A stretch of DNA of 64,000 nucleotides, taken from the NCBI RefSeq assembly GCF_017591425.1, contig NW_024465369.1, positions 25,419,501 to 25,483,500 on the forward strand. Direction: 5' to 3'. The position numbers were made by a program, and so were the translations under genes. How positions within the stretch are numbered: the stretch's first letter is position 1; each line of letters opens with the position of its first letter. The DNA comes from Ochotona curzoniae (taxonomy: Eukaryota > Chordata > Mammalia > Lagomorpha > Ochotonidae). Under the pieces are notes generated by a model that saw only the letters and a list, made by a program, of their open reading frames with translations, had not been told where the DNA came from and searched no databases. Below are positions 38,525 through 50,259 of this stretch, piece by piece.

Positions 38525-38815
38525 AGAGGTCAACATTATGACATAGACAGTAAAGCCACCACCTACCAACTCAAAGTCCTGGTCGCTCCACTTTCAGGCC
38601 ACCTCTGTGCTAATGTGCCTAAAAACGCAGTGAATGATGGGTCAAGTAGTTGGACCACTGATATACACATGGCAGATCTGGAAGAATTTCTTGGATCCTG
38701 GCTTCAGCCTGGCCCAGCCCTGGCTAACAGTGCTATTTTGGGAGTGAATAAGAATAAGGAAGTTCTCTTCCTCCCTCTCTCTAATTCTGGCACTAAAACA
38801 AACAAATAAATATTT
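38525..38815 (+). repeat. Old C-type SINE
   Basis: GCTCCACTTTCAGGCCACC, ATACACATGGCAGATCTGG and CTGGCTTCAGCCTGGCCC are ordered as in the family. The tail is AACAAACAAATAAATA. Confidence 0.75.
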
Positions 38816-39549
38816 AGCAAATGGTTCATAATTGTTGCAGTTGACAGAAAGATTTAGTTCCTGAACTAGATAGAATTATAAATCCATAAGTATTAAGGTA
38901 ATGGCACTAAAAGGACAAAGAATTACTATATTTATAGTGAACACTTTGGAAAAGGTCTGGATTGATCAGATTAGTCTGGGATATTAGGGAAAAGCATCAT
39001 GGTTTTGCAAAAACAGACATAGCCACAGGTACCTATGCTGCCGTTTAACACTCTCTTTTGCCTTAGGACTCTTGACATCATGAAAGCCTTCATCAGATGT
39101 GAAACCTACGGGGTGATAGATATTGGATTACAAACATCTAAATCTTCTCTCATGACAAGGTTAGCTTCTTTCAGCCACTTCATTTTAGCAGTGAAAAGCT
39201 GATTAATACACTAACTTGTAGGATTATTATGAAAATTACATTATAATTATATGTCAAACTCTTAGATTGACGCTTACATGGTAAATGGTTAACAAACTGT
39301 TAGTCATCACTGTGTTATGACAAATCTTTTCTTTGTGAGCACCCCTACCTTCACTACAGGATAATATAATACTGCCAACATAAGTAGGGTAGAGACTGAT
39401 ATTTTTCAGACAAGGAATTTTGTTCCTTCTGCTTTCCCCCAAATTTTGCCTTTCCTCTCCTTGTCCCCTCCCTCTGTCAATTTCTACTTTCTGATCATTC
39501 CCTACATCACATTTCATTTGTCTTTTCCTTTGAAAAGAATTGGCCAATG

Positions 39550-39902
39550 AAATCGACCTGTGGGGCCCGGCGTGGTGGCGCAGTGGTTAAGGTCCTCACC
39601 TTGCACCCCTGGGATCCCATATGGACGCTGGTTCTATCCCGGCAGCCCCGCTTCCCTTCCAGCTCCCTGCCTGTGGCCTGGGAAAGCAGTCGAGGACTGC
39701 CCAAAGCTTTGGGACCCTGCACCCGCGTGGGAGACCTGGAAGAGGCTCCTGGCTTCGGATCGGCATAGCATCGGCCCATTGCACTCACTTGGGGAGTGAA
39801 TCATCGGAGGGAAGATCTTCCTCTCTGTCTCTCCTCTCTGTATATTCGCCTTTCCAATAAAAAAATAATAAAAATAAATCTTTAAAAAAAAATCGACCTG
39901 TG
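39550..39902 (+). mobile_element. Young pika-type C SINE with perfect target-site duplication
   Basis: The element starts at 39563 with GGGCCCGGCGTGGTGGCGC. It has an A box TGGCGCAGTGG (39576-39586) and a B box GGTTCTATCC (39630-39639), and ends in AATAAATCTTT plus A. The 13-bp flanks AAATCGACCTGTG at 39550-39562 and 39890-39902 are identical, which points to a recent insertion. It is antisense to KCNH7 and 370 nt from exon 4. Confidence 0.95.
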
Positions 39903-40267
39903 ATGAGACAGTACTCTCTCTTCCCAGCGTGTAAGGGTGTGATCACGTGTCAATGGAGTTAATTATGTTGGAGACTATAGTGTGTATCACTAAGTGACTC
40001 TTCCATTTGGTGTTAATTAATTAGCACTCCATAAGGTAGGCAGATACTGGTCATCATCCTGATTCAGAAGCACAAAGAAGGCAACAGAAAGGAAATGATT
40101 CAATAGGATTCAAAAAGAGAACAAGTAACAACTCTGAATGTAAAAATATGCATTTTTAATCACATTTATTCTCCACAAACATGATGATTAACGTTAAATT
40201 TTAAAATAATTGGAAAAAATGTTATATGAACTGTTCATATGTTTCCATATTAAAAATTCAAACATAC

Positions 40268-40696
40268 CTTCACTTGCATGCCTGTCTCTAAATATGTTTT
40301 TGGGGTGGACGCTGAATCCTTCTATGTCGTGAACTGAAGATGCCCTCCGAATGCTGCAAAGGCTTTCCTTCGATCGTGAGTGGGTCAGCTGGGAGCTTGA
40401 CTGCAGCATGTCAGGATAGAGCCGGTCCCATTGCCTTTTGGGGGAAGAATGGTCAAGGGGTCCAGAAATATTCACCAATGGGGAACATTTGCTAGGTTGT
40501 ATCAAGGCTTTTGTGTCATCTGCTTCAGAGGGACTGCAGCTTTCTTTTGTAGGAGACTTAAAGTGCTTCATGGCGACTGAATCATCACTGTGTTTGGATG
40601 AATCGATTACTACCACGTCAGGGTCTTCTTGGGGCAAGGACTGCTTTCTGTAAGTAAGAACTCTCAGACCAGGAAATTTGAACCCAAAGAGTTTCC
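40268..40696 (-). CDS. KCNH7: KCNH7 exon 4: PAS-to-S1 cytosolic linker
   Basis: This 429-nt exon (143 codons, phase 1 in and out) follows the acceptor TTTGTGTTTGCAG and is followed by the donor G|GTATGT. It starts [19 protein letters not shown] and ends IFRDRHASE, and has no stop in frame. The linker is polar and serine-rich ([40 protein letters not shown]). It contains RRASS, a basophilic-kinase-type phosphosite motif (inference). From memory the sequence matches human KCNH7 almost residue for residue. Visible differences include THSRSKES where I recall SHSRSRES, and GFSVHPKN where I recall GFGVHPKN. The joined codon with exon 3 is Arg, giving NRKLFGF. The open frame runs on into the intron for 24 more codons, which is read-through and not coding. 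Confidence 0.97.
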
Positions 40697-42229
40697 CTGC
40701 AAACACAAAGAGAAAAGACTTTTATTATAAGACAAAAGGATGTGTCCCATAACAAACACTCTTGATTCATATTTAAATATCATCTAAAAAGAATTATTAA
40801 TGAATACTTAATTTGGTAAGTTTCAATTGAAGTGAGAGAAAAATCTCTGAGATTAATGAGATAAATTGCAACTGGTAAGAAAATAATAACATAATAAACA
40901 TGAAATCATGCCTGTGATAATATTAGGAGTATCCCCAATGCCAAGAAAAAAAATGGAATGAAAGAAGACTTTTGTTTTAATGACTTAAAATACGTATTCA
41001 AGTGCATTCATTTTTGTGAGAAACTTGAATGAATGCATTTTAAATATAGTAAAGAAGAAATAGCACATAATGTCAGAATAAATGAATGTGTTGTGTGTGT
41101 GTGAGAGAGAGAGAGAGATGTTAAGGTACTAGGATCAGAAGTAAGTGAGTGAATTCAGGAGCCAACTTCACATACCCAGAAGCTTTGCTTAATGTGACAT
41201 AATGAATGGACTTTTAGTGGGAAAGATTGACTCCATGCTTGTGACAAATTTCTCATTTCTTCTGTTATTCTTGGAAAAAAAAAACTTTGGTTTTAAGGAG
41301 AGGTGTATAGTGAGGAGAAGAACTTGCTTTTTCTATTATGTTTTTATTCTAAAATTTGTGCATCTGGTGTAAAATGCTATGCATATATCAACATGAATGA
41401 ATCTCAGAAGTAAATAGAAACAGTAAAATCAGAATATTAATTTAAATATTAGCTATTAAGTATAAGCATCAAAACACTAAATCAGAATACTAGCAAGCCA
41501 AGTCACGCTTATTAAGCATGCAAATTAAATAATAAGTTATCATTTTTTCATTCTTTAACAGTTAGAAAAGAAAAGAATGGAGGCTGACAATCCTTTCTAG
41601 GATTTCACATTGTGAAAAAGTCTTTGGGAATTAAACTGGCAATATTTATTGAGGTGAATAATATAAACTATTCAATTAGTACAGAAACCCAAGCAAAAAA
41701 ATTGTAAAAGCTGAAAAAAATATGACTATTACAGAATGATTAGATTACAACATAATTATGCCTTAAATTGTGACATTGTATGAGAGAATGCTCACAGGTT
41801 GTGATTGAAAAGTTTTTCAAATATATCGGTAAGTTAACTGCAAGTTCTAATTCTACTTATGTTTGACATTATTTTCATTAAAGGCAGCAAAATTTTGTCT
41901 TTTTTCATGTAAGTTATGGCAGCAGAGAATGATGCTGTTGAACACAACACACTGCAATGTCATTTATCTCAATGGAAGCATTTGAAAGTAGAATGACTAT
42001 CTCCTTTATACATTACAAATGCTTGTACATATATGCAATTCTTTTGTAAATCCCAAAATTAATGAAATTACTAAAATGTTTACACCTCAAAGTAAATGAA
42101 ATTAGGGAAAGCATCGGAACAAGAGTCTGTACTCCAAAGTCTCTTGAACATTGTTTAGAAGAAAATACGAAGCTTGTGTTTCCTGCTGCCAGTGTAGTAG
42201 TCTAGCTTTGTGTCATTCCCCAACTTTAT

Positions 42230-42286
42230 ACTTGTATATATTTATATATACATATATACATATACCTATATATACATATATATGTA

Positions 42287-42320
<34 letters not shown>
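42230..42320. repeat. (TA)n/(TATG)n/(TG)n microsatellite
   Basis: Alternating purine-pyrimidine sequence runs through TATATATATT, ACATATATAC blocks, then (TG)n and (TA)n. It has cruciform and Z-DNA potential and is likely length-variable. Confidence 0.9.
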
Positions 42321-42321
<1 letters not shown>

Positions 42322-42787
42322 CTACATACATTGGCCTTCCAGGTCATCGCCTTGTTTCTTCAGGCTTTCATAGCTTCTACCTTCTTAAAATCTTTAAGAA
42401 TAATGGATGCCATTGTCATGTATATGCACTGAAATTTTCCCCAGTGCATTGAAGATGCTTCCAAATCATTAAAGAGCAGTCTCAATGAATGAACTTTTGT
42501 CTATTTTGAGAATATTCTTCCAGTGGATGGTCTTAGTTGCACATATTTTCACTCCAATTTTGTGCCATAACCCATAAACTTCTTTCTCCAGCTTGCTTCT
42601 TTTCCCTAAGTTCCAAACCTATATTACTCCCATCCAAGTAACTCTGCTTAGCTTCTGTGATGCAAGGCCTAAAGGCAACCTTAAATCTTTCATAGCCTCT
42701 TTCCAAGCCCAGCCATTTCTCGTATGGGAATTTTACCACAGTCTGTGCAGCCACATATGGTTGACACTTGTGAGGCATATTATTAAC

Positions 42788-42789
42788 TT

Positions 42790-42825
<36 letters not shown>

Positions 42826-42995
42826 CTTCCTTCTGATTCTCAACTGGGTCTGCTCAGTAGGTGACAGGGATTCAACCACTTGAATGTGTTTGCTTGCTTG
42901 CCAGCATACACATCAGTAGGAAGCTAGAAGTAAGAGAAGATCCCATACTGGAATCCATGTACTCTGACCTAGGATGTAGGTACCCATAGGCTGCC
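42788..42995 (-). repeat. Partial C-type SINE with (GA)n tail
   Basis: TTATTTGAGAGAGAGA opens the reversed tail. AGGTGACAGGGATTCAACC, AGGAAGCTAGAAGTAAGAG and CAGGCTGCCCC-like blocks follow, with the middle lost. Confidence 0.55.
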
Positions 42996-44010
42996 CCTTG
43001 AGTGTTAACTGTTTTCTCACAGTCATCCCCTGATTTGTATCCCCATCAATCTTTTAATTATGTTCACTTCACCTCCCATATGTATTTTCAATGTTTCCAT
43101 TTCTCTTCTCCACTGTTATGCTCAACCTATCAATGCAATGACATGCCAATCACTTTTTTCATACATATACCAGTAAGGTTTGTCCTTAAGAGATAATTTT
43201 TATCTTTGAAAAAAATCGATTTTTGATCATCTAGGCTAGCATTTACTCAACCCTACAGCAGCTTTGCCTCCAGTAGCTTCATGCTTTGGGAACAAGGACA
43301 AAATAATTTTTCTCCTGGAGCTTCCGCTCTACGATTCTAGAATTCAGCCTGAGTGACTTTCAGTTCTCTTAAGGACTCTGCATTTTCATTTGCAGTTGTT
43401 GTTGTTTCCTTTAGATGCCTTTTATTCTCTCTCCCAAGCTCATCTTTCAGGTTATTTCCTGAGGAAACAAAATCTTTCCTGCAGGACCTGGCTAGCAGAC
43501 CTTTCATAGCTGTCACCACAGCTCGCAATAATACATACATTGATTTTCCGATTGATGTTTCCCACGCTTTGGACTCCAGTCCTCCGCAGAGTGGGCTATT
43601 TGTTTGGCCTGCCACTATCTTGCAACCCTGATAGAATGCCTAAGCTAGGTAAATGAATTTCCACAAACATACGCTAAGCCAAACTGATGAAGGGCTCATT
43701 TAGGCTGTGGAGAAATGAAAGCATTACTCTGAGTATGGTAATTAGAGAGTCTTAATCTCCTGGACTTATAGCAACTGATATTTTCGAAAAATTATTGATT
43801 GAGTAGAATTAAATAGCTCATGGAAATGGTAAGCTCTATTCTATGCCCTACATATTTCATAAAGTTTGTATTGCTAATTTCACTTTTTACAAAGGTTTTT
43901 TGTCCAACCATTCTGATTCTGGCAGATATAAAAACTATCAAACTCCTTATCATGTGGTGAGGTTTATGTAAATCATCTATTAGAGAAAACTAGAACAGAA
44001 CAGACTATTT

Positions 44011-44341
44011 TTTAAAAAGACTTATTTATTTTTATTGGAAAGGCTGATATACAGAAAGAGGAGTGACAGAGAGGAAGATCTTCCATCTGCTGATTCACTC
44101 CCCAAGCAGCCGCAATGGCTGGAGCTGAGATAATTCAATGCCAGGAGCCAGGAGTTTTCTTCCCGGGTCTCCCACAGGGGTGCAGGGTCCCAAAGCTTTG
44201 GGCCATCCTCCACTGCTTTCCCAGGCCAAAGCAAGGGAGCTGGATGGGAACCAAGGTTGCTGGGACAAGAACCAGCACCCATATGCGATCCCAGCACATT
44301 TAAGGCGAGGACCCTAGCCACTACTTAATCATGCTGGGCCC
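44011..44341 (-). mobile_element. C SINE with target-site duplication
   Basis: TTTTAAAAAGACTTATTTATT tail, CCAAAGCTTTGGGCCATCC centre and ATGCTGGGCCC head are clear. AGAACAGACTATTTT before and AGAACAGGCTATTTT after form a 15-bp duplication with one mismatch. Confidence 0.9.
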
Positions 44342-44429
44342 AAGAACAGGCTATTTTGTTGTTGTTGTTGTTGCTGTTGTAACTTCATTTGTGGTCCAAT
44401 AGGTAATACTAAAATGTAAGTGAAATATA

Positions 44430-44722
44430 ACTTATTTGGCAGTGTGGTAGTTTAATGTTAAGCCACACAGGGAATAGCAGCATCTCTGACTGTAGATGCT
44501 GGTTCAGTTCTGACTTCTGTATATCGGATCCAGCTTCCACAAACGGTGTGGGAAAAATAGAGGAAGACAGCCCAATTTCTTGGATTCATGTCGCGTATGT
44601 AGGGATCTGGACAAAGTTCCTGGCTTTGACTGTGGTCTATCCAGGAAATTGCAGCCATCTGGAAAGTAACCCAGGAATGAAAGATTTCCCCATTTCTCTG
44701 TAACTCTTTAAAAGTTAAATAT
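44430..44722 (+). repeat. Old C-type SINE
   Basis: CAGTGTGGTAGTTTAATG head, GGATCCAGCTTCCAC and GGAAGACAGCCCAATTTCTTGG follow, then CATTTCTCTGTAACTC. It is inverted relative to the SINE at 44011-44341. Confidence 0.65.
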
Positions 44723-46151
44723 TAACACATAACAGATACTCCCTGAGAATACAATGTACTGACTTATCAAGCCCCAAGTGTACTCAACGTTAAACTCTGG
44801 ATTAATAAAGGAAGAAGAGAAGAACCAATCAGTGCAAATTACATTAAGTAACAGTGCACCATGGTAAGTGTTCAGTCAGCACACTTGTGTATTTCTACTG
44901 ACAACTCTTACATGTTCGAGTAAATTGCCAAGTTAAAAAGCTGTGAACTGCTTCAAAGTCATCTGATTAGTTTTTAATGTTCATGAAATTGAGTTACAAA
45001 GCATTTACAAATCAAATTCGCGAGCTTATTACAATATATTGAAAGTCAGTGTCCACTTTTATTCATTCTTCCTCAGCAAACACAATCCTCCTGTAAAAAC
45101 AGTGCAGGAACTGTTCAAGATTAATGACCACATAAGGTCTTTAGTTTTACTCCTATTCTTTAGTTATATCCAAGGTGGCACAGATGGTTTTTCTGCATCA
45201 CTAAGTTAATTCAGGCATGTTATATTGCATTACAGATTTAGTTATCTAACTATAGTTCATCTGGAAAGGATACACATTGAGAACTTTTTCTCAGTGTTAG
45301 CATTTTCAAGCATGAGATGTAGAACGTAGATGAATGTAATAGTGTTCTGGATCTCAACACTTGAAAGCATCTTGGCAACTTAATCATTCAAATTTTATGT
45401 TTGTTTTCTAGATAAAATATTTAAATTGATAGTATTTAGCCTTTTATGTACTAAAAAGCTTAATAACTCTGAAATAAGAAGAAACAGAATACAGTTTTTC
45501 ATGCAATTTTATCCATTTCAAAATTTTATAAGTAGCTATTCTGTCTGCTTAGTTATTAACCTATGTCAATGTATAACTCAACCAGAAGGTTTTAAAACAT
45601 GCTACATGTTTAAAGATGCTGTAAATAAATTTAGAAAATTGTGTTTCATATGTCATGTTCCATGTCTAATACAGAGCTATGTACTTCTCAACAGAAACCA
45701 CACATAAGTATTTGACAATTTTTGTCTTTGAAGAACCTAAGACTCTCACTTCCATATATATTGTCAAAGAATAAGATATTTGACCACATCAAATAAGAAA
45801 TAGTGTAAAGTCAGAATAAATAAGATAACAAAAAATTTTAATTAATTTTAGTTTTAACAAAGGCATAATGCTTTTTCAGATCATGAATATCCTTATGAGG
45901 ATGTGATGAAATTCCTGACGTTTCTATGTAAGTGTAGACAAAAGCATGCAAGTTGCTTACGATTTCAGAGGTGAACGACAAGCCCTCCTTCCCACAGCTG
46001 GCGCTCCTTCACACTAGCTTCTCCTGATACCCATTTACTAACCCTTGCCACCTGGAGAAGTTCTCATTGATCTGAACCACACTGTTTTCCTCCTCTTCTT
46101 TGCGAACTTTTTCTTTACTGAAGCTTGGAAGGCAATTATCATGGAAGTCAT

Positions 46152-46482
46152 TTTTTAAAAAGATCTATTTTTCTTTATTTTGGAAAATCAGATATACAGA
46201 CAGGGGAAGAGACAAAGACCCTCCGTCTGCTGATTCACTCCCCAAGCAGCTGCAACAGCTGGAGCTGAGCTGATCTGAAGCCAGGAGCCTGGAACCTCTT
46301 CTGGGTATCCAAGGCTAATGCAGAGTCCCAAGGCTTTGGGCTGTCCTCTGCTGCTTTCCTAGGCCAGAGGCAAGGAGCTGGATGGGAAGTAGGGCCGCTA
46401 GGACTAGAACTAGCGACCATAAGGTATCCTGGAGCGTGTAAGGTGAGAACTTTAGTGCTAGGCTACTGCACCAGGCTCATAG
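46152..46482 (-). repeat. C-type SINE, full length
   Basis: TTTTTAAAAAGATCTATTTTT tail, CCAAGGCTTTGGGCTGTCC centre and CACCAGGCTC head. It is moderately diverged. Confidence 0.85.
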
Positions 46483-47282
46483 TCAATTTTTTAAAATCTC
46501 TAGTCATCATTAAATTTTAACAATATATCTAATAACATCAGCAACAATGTGGAAAATATTAAGTATTTTATTCATCAAATTTTCTTATAACTGTAAATTC
46601 TCAATTATATGCTTGGTTAAATTTTCTTTAGTTCTACAGCTATTTAGAGCTTTGATTATCAAATAATTCTGCAAACAAAGGATACGAATTTAAATTATAA
46701 GCATTTTATTCTTATTTGAGTCTATATAGTCGAATTATGGACTATAAAGAAGAGGAAAGGTGCATTCAAACACTAATGTAAAGTAGAGACTACAGTGAGG
46801 TAATGAGAGGTATGTCAATGGTGTCAGTGTCACGAGATAGATGAATGAAAGTTGTGGTAAAGATCAAAAAGTGAGCTCTCCCCTTCACTAAGGACAGGAA
46901 CAGCGTAAGGGTGTCTACTGCAACCTTAAAAATAGGCTTGCAAAACTTTAATATGAAGTACTCTCAGGAGGTGTATCTATAAGGAAGGGTTAGGAAGAAG
47001 AGGTTAAACTGTTATTCAGTGCAACTACAGTTTCAGCCAATCCTCCTGGGACTGGAAGAACCCTTTAAAGTTACGATCATTGGAAGCAAGTATATTTGGC
47101 TTTGTGTTCCTGTGTCAGCCAGTCTGACTTCATCACCTTGGGAAGAGCACTTTCATGCCTTTAGCTACAATTCCATAAGCAGGCAGAACTGTGTAATCAA
47201 ATGTCCTCAGCAGTTTGTACTTGTACCCAGTACTGAAAGAGACAAAATCGTCTTTTATTCTGCATTAATTATACTCTGAGGT

Positions 47283-47465
47283 GTGGCAAATTAACACAAG
47301 AGTTAAATAACATCTGAGTTGTCTGAATTCCCTATCAGAATGCCTGAGTTTGAATCTTGGGTCTGGCTTCAATTTCAGACTCCTATAAATGCACACCTTG
47401 GGAAGAAATCTCTCTCTCTCTCTCTCTGATTTCAAGTACATTACAAAAAATTAAAAAAAAAAAAG
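47283..47465 (+). repeat. C-type SINE with internal deletion
   Basis: Head blocks (CAAGAGTTAAATAACATC) are followed by GAATCTTGGGTCTGGCTTC and then directly by the CT-rich end (TCTCTCTCTCTCTCTCTCTG) and an A tail. Confidence 0.6.
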
Positions 47466-47604
47466 ATCAAAAACTTAAAGTATGTGGCTCTTATTAAGAC
47501 ACCTATAAGCTATCACAAAACAAATAGCAATGTTTTAATTAACATTAATATGCTCTTCTAAAGTCAGGATACTACAAATTGGATATTTAAGTGGTAGGCT
47601 CAAA

Positions 47605-47905
47605 ACAAATGCTTGGGGAAAGCATTTGATTTAGCAGGAAAGACACTAGTTCTGATGCTCATATCTCATAATGGAAAGGGCGGGTTTGATGCTCAATTCT
47701 TGTTCCTGATTCTAGTCTCTTCTCAAGGAACACCCTGGAAGCAGCAATGAGTGCTAGTCCAGTAGCTGGGTCCCTGTTGACCTGAGGAAGACCAAGATTG
47801 AACAACTAGTTCCTAGTTTCAGATAGTTAGGAAGTGATCCAGTGGATGCTCATTCTGTGCTTCTCTCTCTGTCTCTAACCGTTGTATCAAAAATCAAATA
47901 AAATG
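47605..47905 (+). repeat. Old C-type SINE
   Basis: GGGGAAAGCATTTGATTTAGC, TGGAAGCAGCAATGAGTGC, CAGTAGCTGGGTCCCTG and a tail CTCTCTCTGTCTCTAACC. The next SINE starts 8 bp on. Confidence 0.7.
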
Positions 47906-47912
47906 TGAAATT

Positions 47913-48231
47913 TGGGTCTGGTGCAATAGGGACTAAAGCCTTGCCTTGCATGCTCCGGGATCTCATATGAGTGCTGGTCTATGTCCTGGCTGCTGTATTC
48001 ACATCCAGCTTTTTGCTTGTGGCCTGGACAGCAGTAGAGGATGACCCATTGCCTTGGGATCTTACATGTGCACAAGAGATCTGGAGCAGGTTCCTGGCTT
48101 CTGGTTTCTGATAGGCTCAGTGTTGGCCATTCCGGCCACTTGGCGAGTGAATCAGTGGATGAAGGATTTTTCTCTCTATATCTCATCTGTATTTCTGCCT
48201 TTCTAATAAAAATAAAGAAGTCTTTTAAAAA
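47913..48231 (+). repeat. C SINE, pika-type, moderately diverged
   Basis: GGTCTGGTGCAATAGGGACTAAAGCC head, GGACAGCAGTAGAGGATGACCC and a tail TTCTAATAAAAATAAAGAAG. Confidence 0.85.
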
Positions 48232-49963
48232 GTCAGCATTTTATCCAGCTAGATAATACCAGATGGTTTGGGCTGCATTACTTTAATCCTCAGTTAGAAG
48301 AGCAAAAGGTCAAATTCAGGAGGAGAAACAGGGGGAATGATTGACATGTCTTTTATTCTTTAAAGGAAAATTTGTATACAGACACCAGTTAAAAAAAAAG
48401 AGTAAGCCTTTAATACACTTCAGTTTGTAAGCAGGTTTTGAGACTTAGTGTGGGCTGCTGGAACAACTTGGAACATTGTGAAGCAAGGCTGTAGTCAGCA
48501 CACAGATTGGGGGAAATTGCCATTCAAGGTGAATTCTGCATTAACCAAGTGGCCACACTACTTAGTGAATGACAAATGGGCCAGCTTGGCCATTGCAGTC
48601 ATGCTGTTTGTGATAAAGAAAGATCACTATGGAACCCACTGACCTGAAATACGAAGCTAAATATGGAGCCCCTTAAAGGAGCACATATAATCGCTTATGT
48701 TTTGAGAGGCTAAGAACCCTGTGACATTTCCTAGGGCAACAGATACTAGAGAAAAAGCATGCTCCTGTAATAATGCAGTGAGTGTGGAAACAAACTGGAA
48801 TATGAAAGAAATGTGTGTCCTAAGGCAGTGGGCAGAGGTCAAGGGAAAGTTACTGCTTCAGCAAGGCGTGAGCACAGCCCAAGCGACAGCAGTATCTGAG
48901 AGCTGCTGTGGACTGCTGCTCAACAGCTGCTGCTGGCTGAGAGTCACTGCTTCCATTCTGGCTGGGTCATCCTGAGAGCAAAGAAGCAGAAAGCACAGAT
49001 CTGGAGAAGGGAGAACACAGCACATCACAGTAGACTGCTTTAAGCCTTTCAAGGTTAAAATGTTTTGAAGAGAAAGAATTGGAAATTAAAGAACACATCA
49101 GTATTGTCTATATACAATTATGTTTCCATATACTTTAAATAGCTGTCAAATCAAAGCTTATTCCTCTTTCATAGTTCTTCCCTTTTCAAATGCCAAAGTA
49201 AAGGTTTTCATTCAAGTCCTGTGTTAGCAGCTTAACCTTAATCGATTCTGGATGATCATACAATCATCACATTGACAGGGATTCTCTTCATGAACTGCTT
49301 CAACAGCAGTTACCAAGATGCTAAATGATTAGGACTTGTCCCTAGTTTAAATGTTGCTAAGTAACAAAATCTTCAAATGATATGCATGGAGGCTTTCTGA
49401 TGTGCCTATGCTTATTTGAGTATTCAGCAACATCCATTGTTAATGAATGAATAATGCACTTTCTTTCCAACTCTTGGTAATTTTCTTGGCTTTAGAAATA
49501 TACAGGTTGTTCAAATCCAAGGAGGGAATTATGAATATACTTTATTGTAGTTATGACTGAACTTTTCCCATATATCTTCTGGCAAATATGACATAGACCT
49601 AATTGAGCATCAAATTAAATCTTTACAAAGAAGAAACTCCAAAATACATGATAATTGTAAACACTAGTTACAGTGTACACCCTTTAATTAAATTCAACTG
49701 AATAACAGATTATTTCTATACAATGTTTTCTGAGTGGGGAGCTCTGTTACTATAGTATTTCTTCATTTTTGAAATAAATATGACCTTTAACTCCAGTGGA
49801 GAACAGTTAAAATACTGAAAGTCTATTTTATGAACCAGCTATACAGATAATTTATTTGTCGCTACGCTTGAAGTCTGGAAACTAAAAGACAAATTTGAGG
49901 ACTAGTGTAATTACTAATGCAAATATATATTTGCAGTGATAATTCTCCAGAGTGAGTGCAAAT

Positions 49964-50259
49964 CCCATGGTGTTGGGGGCTAAGGAGTTAAAGCGCTCCT
50001 TAAGCTGAGCAGTAACAGGAACTGGGTTTGAGGCTACAGCAGAAGCTCAGGCTGAAAAACACCCAAGACTAACTGGCCTCAGCTGTATCCTATTGCTTGG
50101 CTAAAGGACTTGTGGGGAAGAGTATATAAGGAGAGGTGCAGGAGCAATAAAGGGAGACTTTGGAGAGACTTCTACCATCTCTGGTCTAGTGTTGGTGCTT
50201 CATTCCCCAGACATTCTCCCTATCCATGTTACTGGCTCTGCTGGTCAGAGCACCCATGG
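49964..50259 (+). mobile_element. Solo-type endogenous retrovirus LTR with target duplication
   Basis: A 282-bp unit (49971-50252) begins TG and ends CA and is flanked by CCCATGG on both sides (49964-49970 and 50253-50259). It contains a TATA box TATATAAG (50123-50130) and a polyadenylation signal AATAAA (50146-50151). This compact order is typical of class II (ERVK-like) LTRs. No internal viral coding sequence is present, which fits recombination between two LTRs. The strand is taken from the TATA and AATAAA order. Confidence 0.75.

Larger units (their letters stand above)
34735..40267 (-). other. KCNH7: KCNH7 intron between exon 4 and microexon
   Basis: This is a 5,533-nt intron with GTATGT donor and AAAACAG acceptor. 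It contains the perfect inverted repeat at 35119-35274, two related 95-bp repeat copies (35440, 37370) and three plus-strand SINEs. 35575-36480, 36810-37365 and 37470-38520 show nothing further. A possible MIR fragment sits at 40020-40115. Confidence 0.8.

Noticed and set aside
39563..39640. tRNA-like sequence with A and B boxes
   Set aside because: It is the tRNA-derived head of a SINE. It lacks a cloverleaf and is repeated throughout the window.
39547..39860. Open frames with SIPAAPLPFQLPACG-like or GPKALG-like peptides here and at 17410-17775, 22206-22503, 36429-36900, 44022-44321 and 51357-51616
   Set aside because: The same peptides recur because they are translations of C SINE copies.
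40194..40267. Extension of the exon 4 open frame to a stop at 40194
   Set aside because: The frame runs past the GTATGT donor into intron. The added residues do not match KCNH7, and the splice joins exon 4 to the microexon or exon 5.
40438..40653. Plus-strand open frame opposite KCNH7 exon 4
   Set aside because: It is the antisense shadow of the coding exon. The plus-strand frames at 28997-29230 and 60703-60894 are the same kind of shadow of exons 5 and 3.
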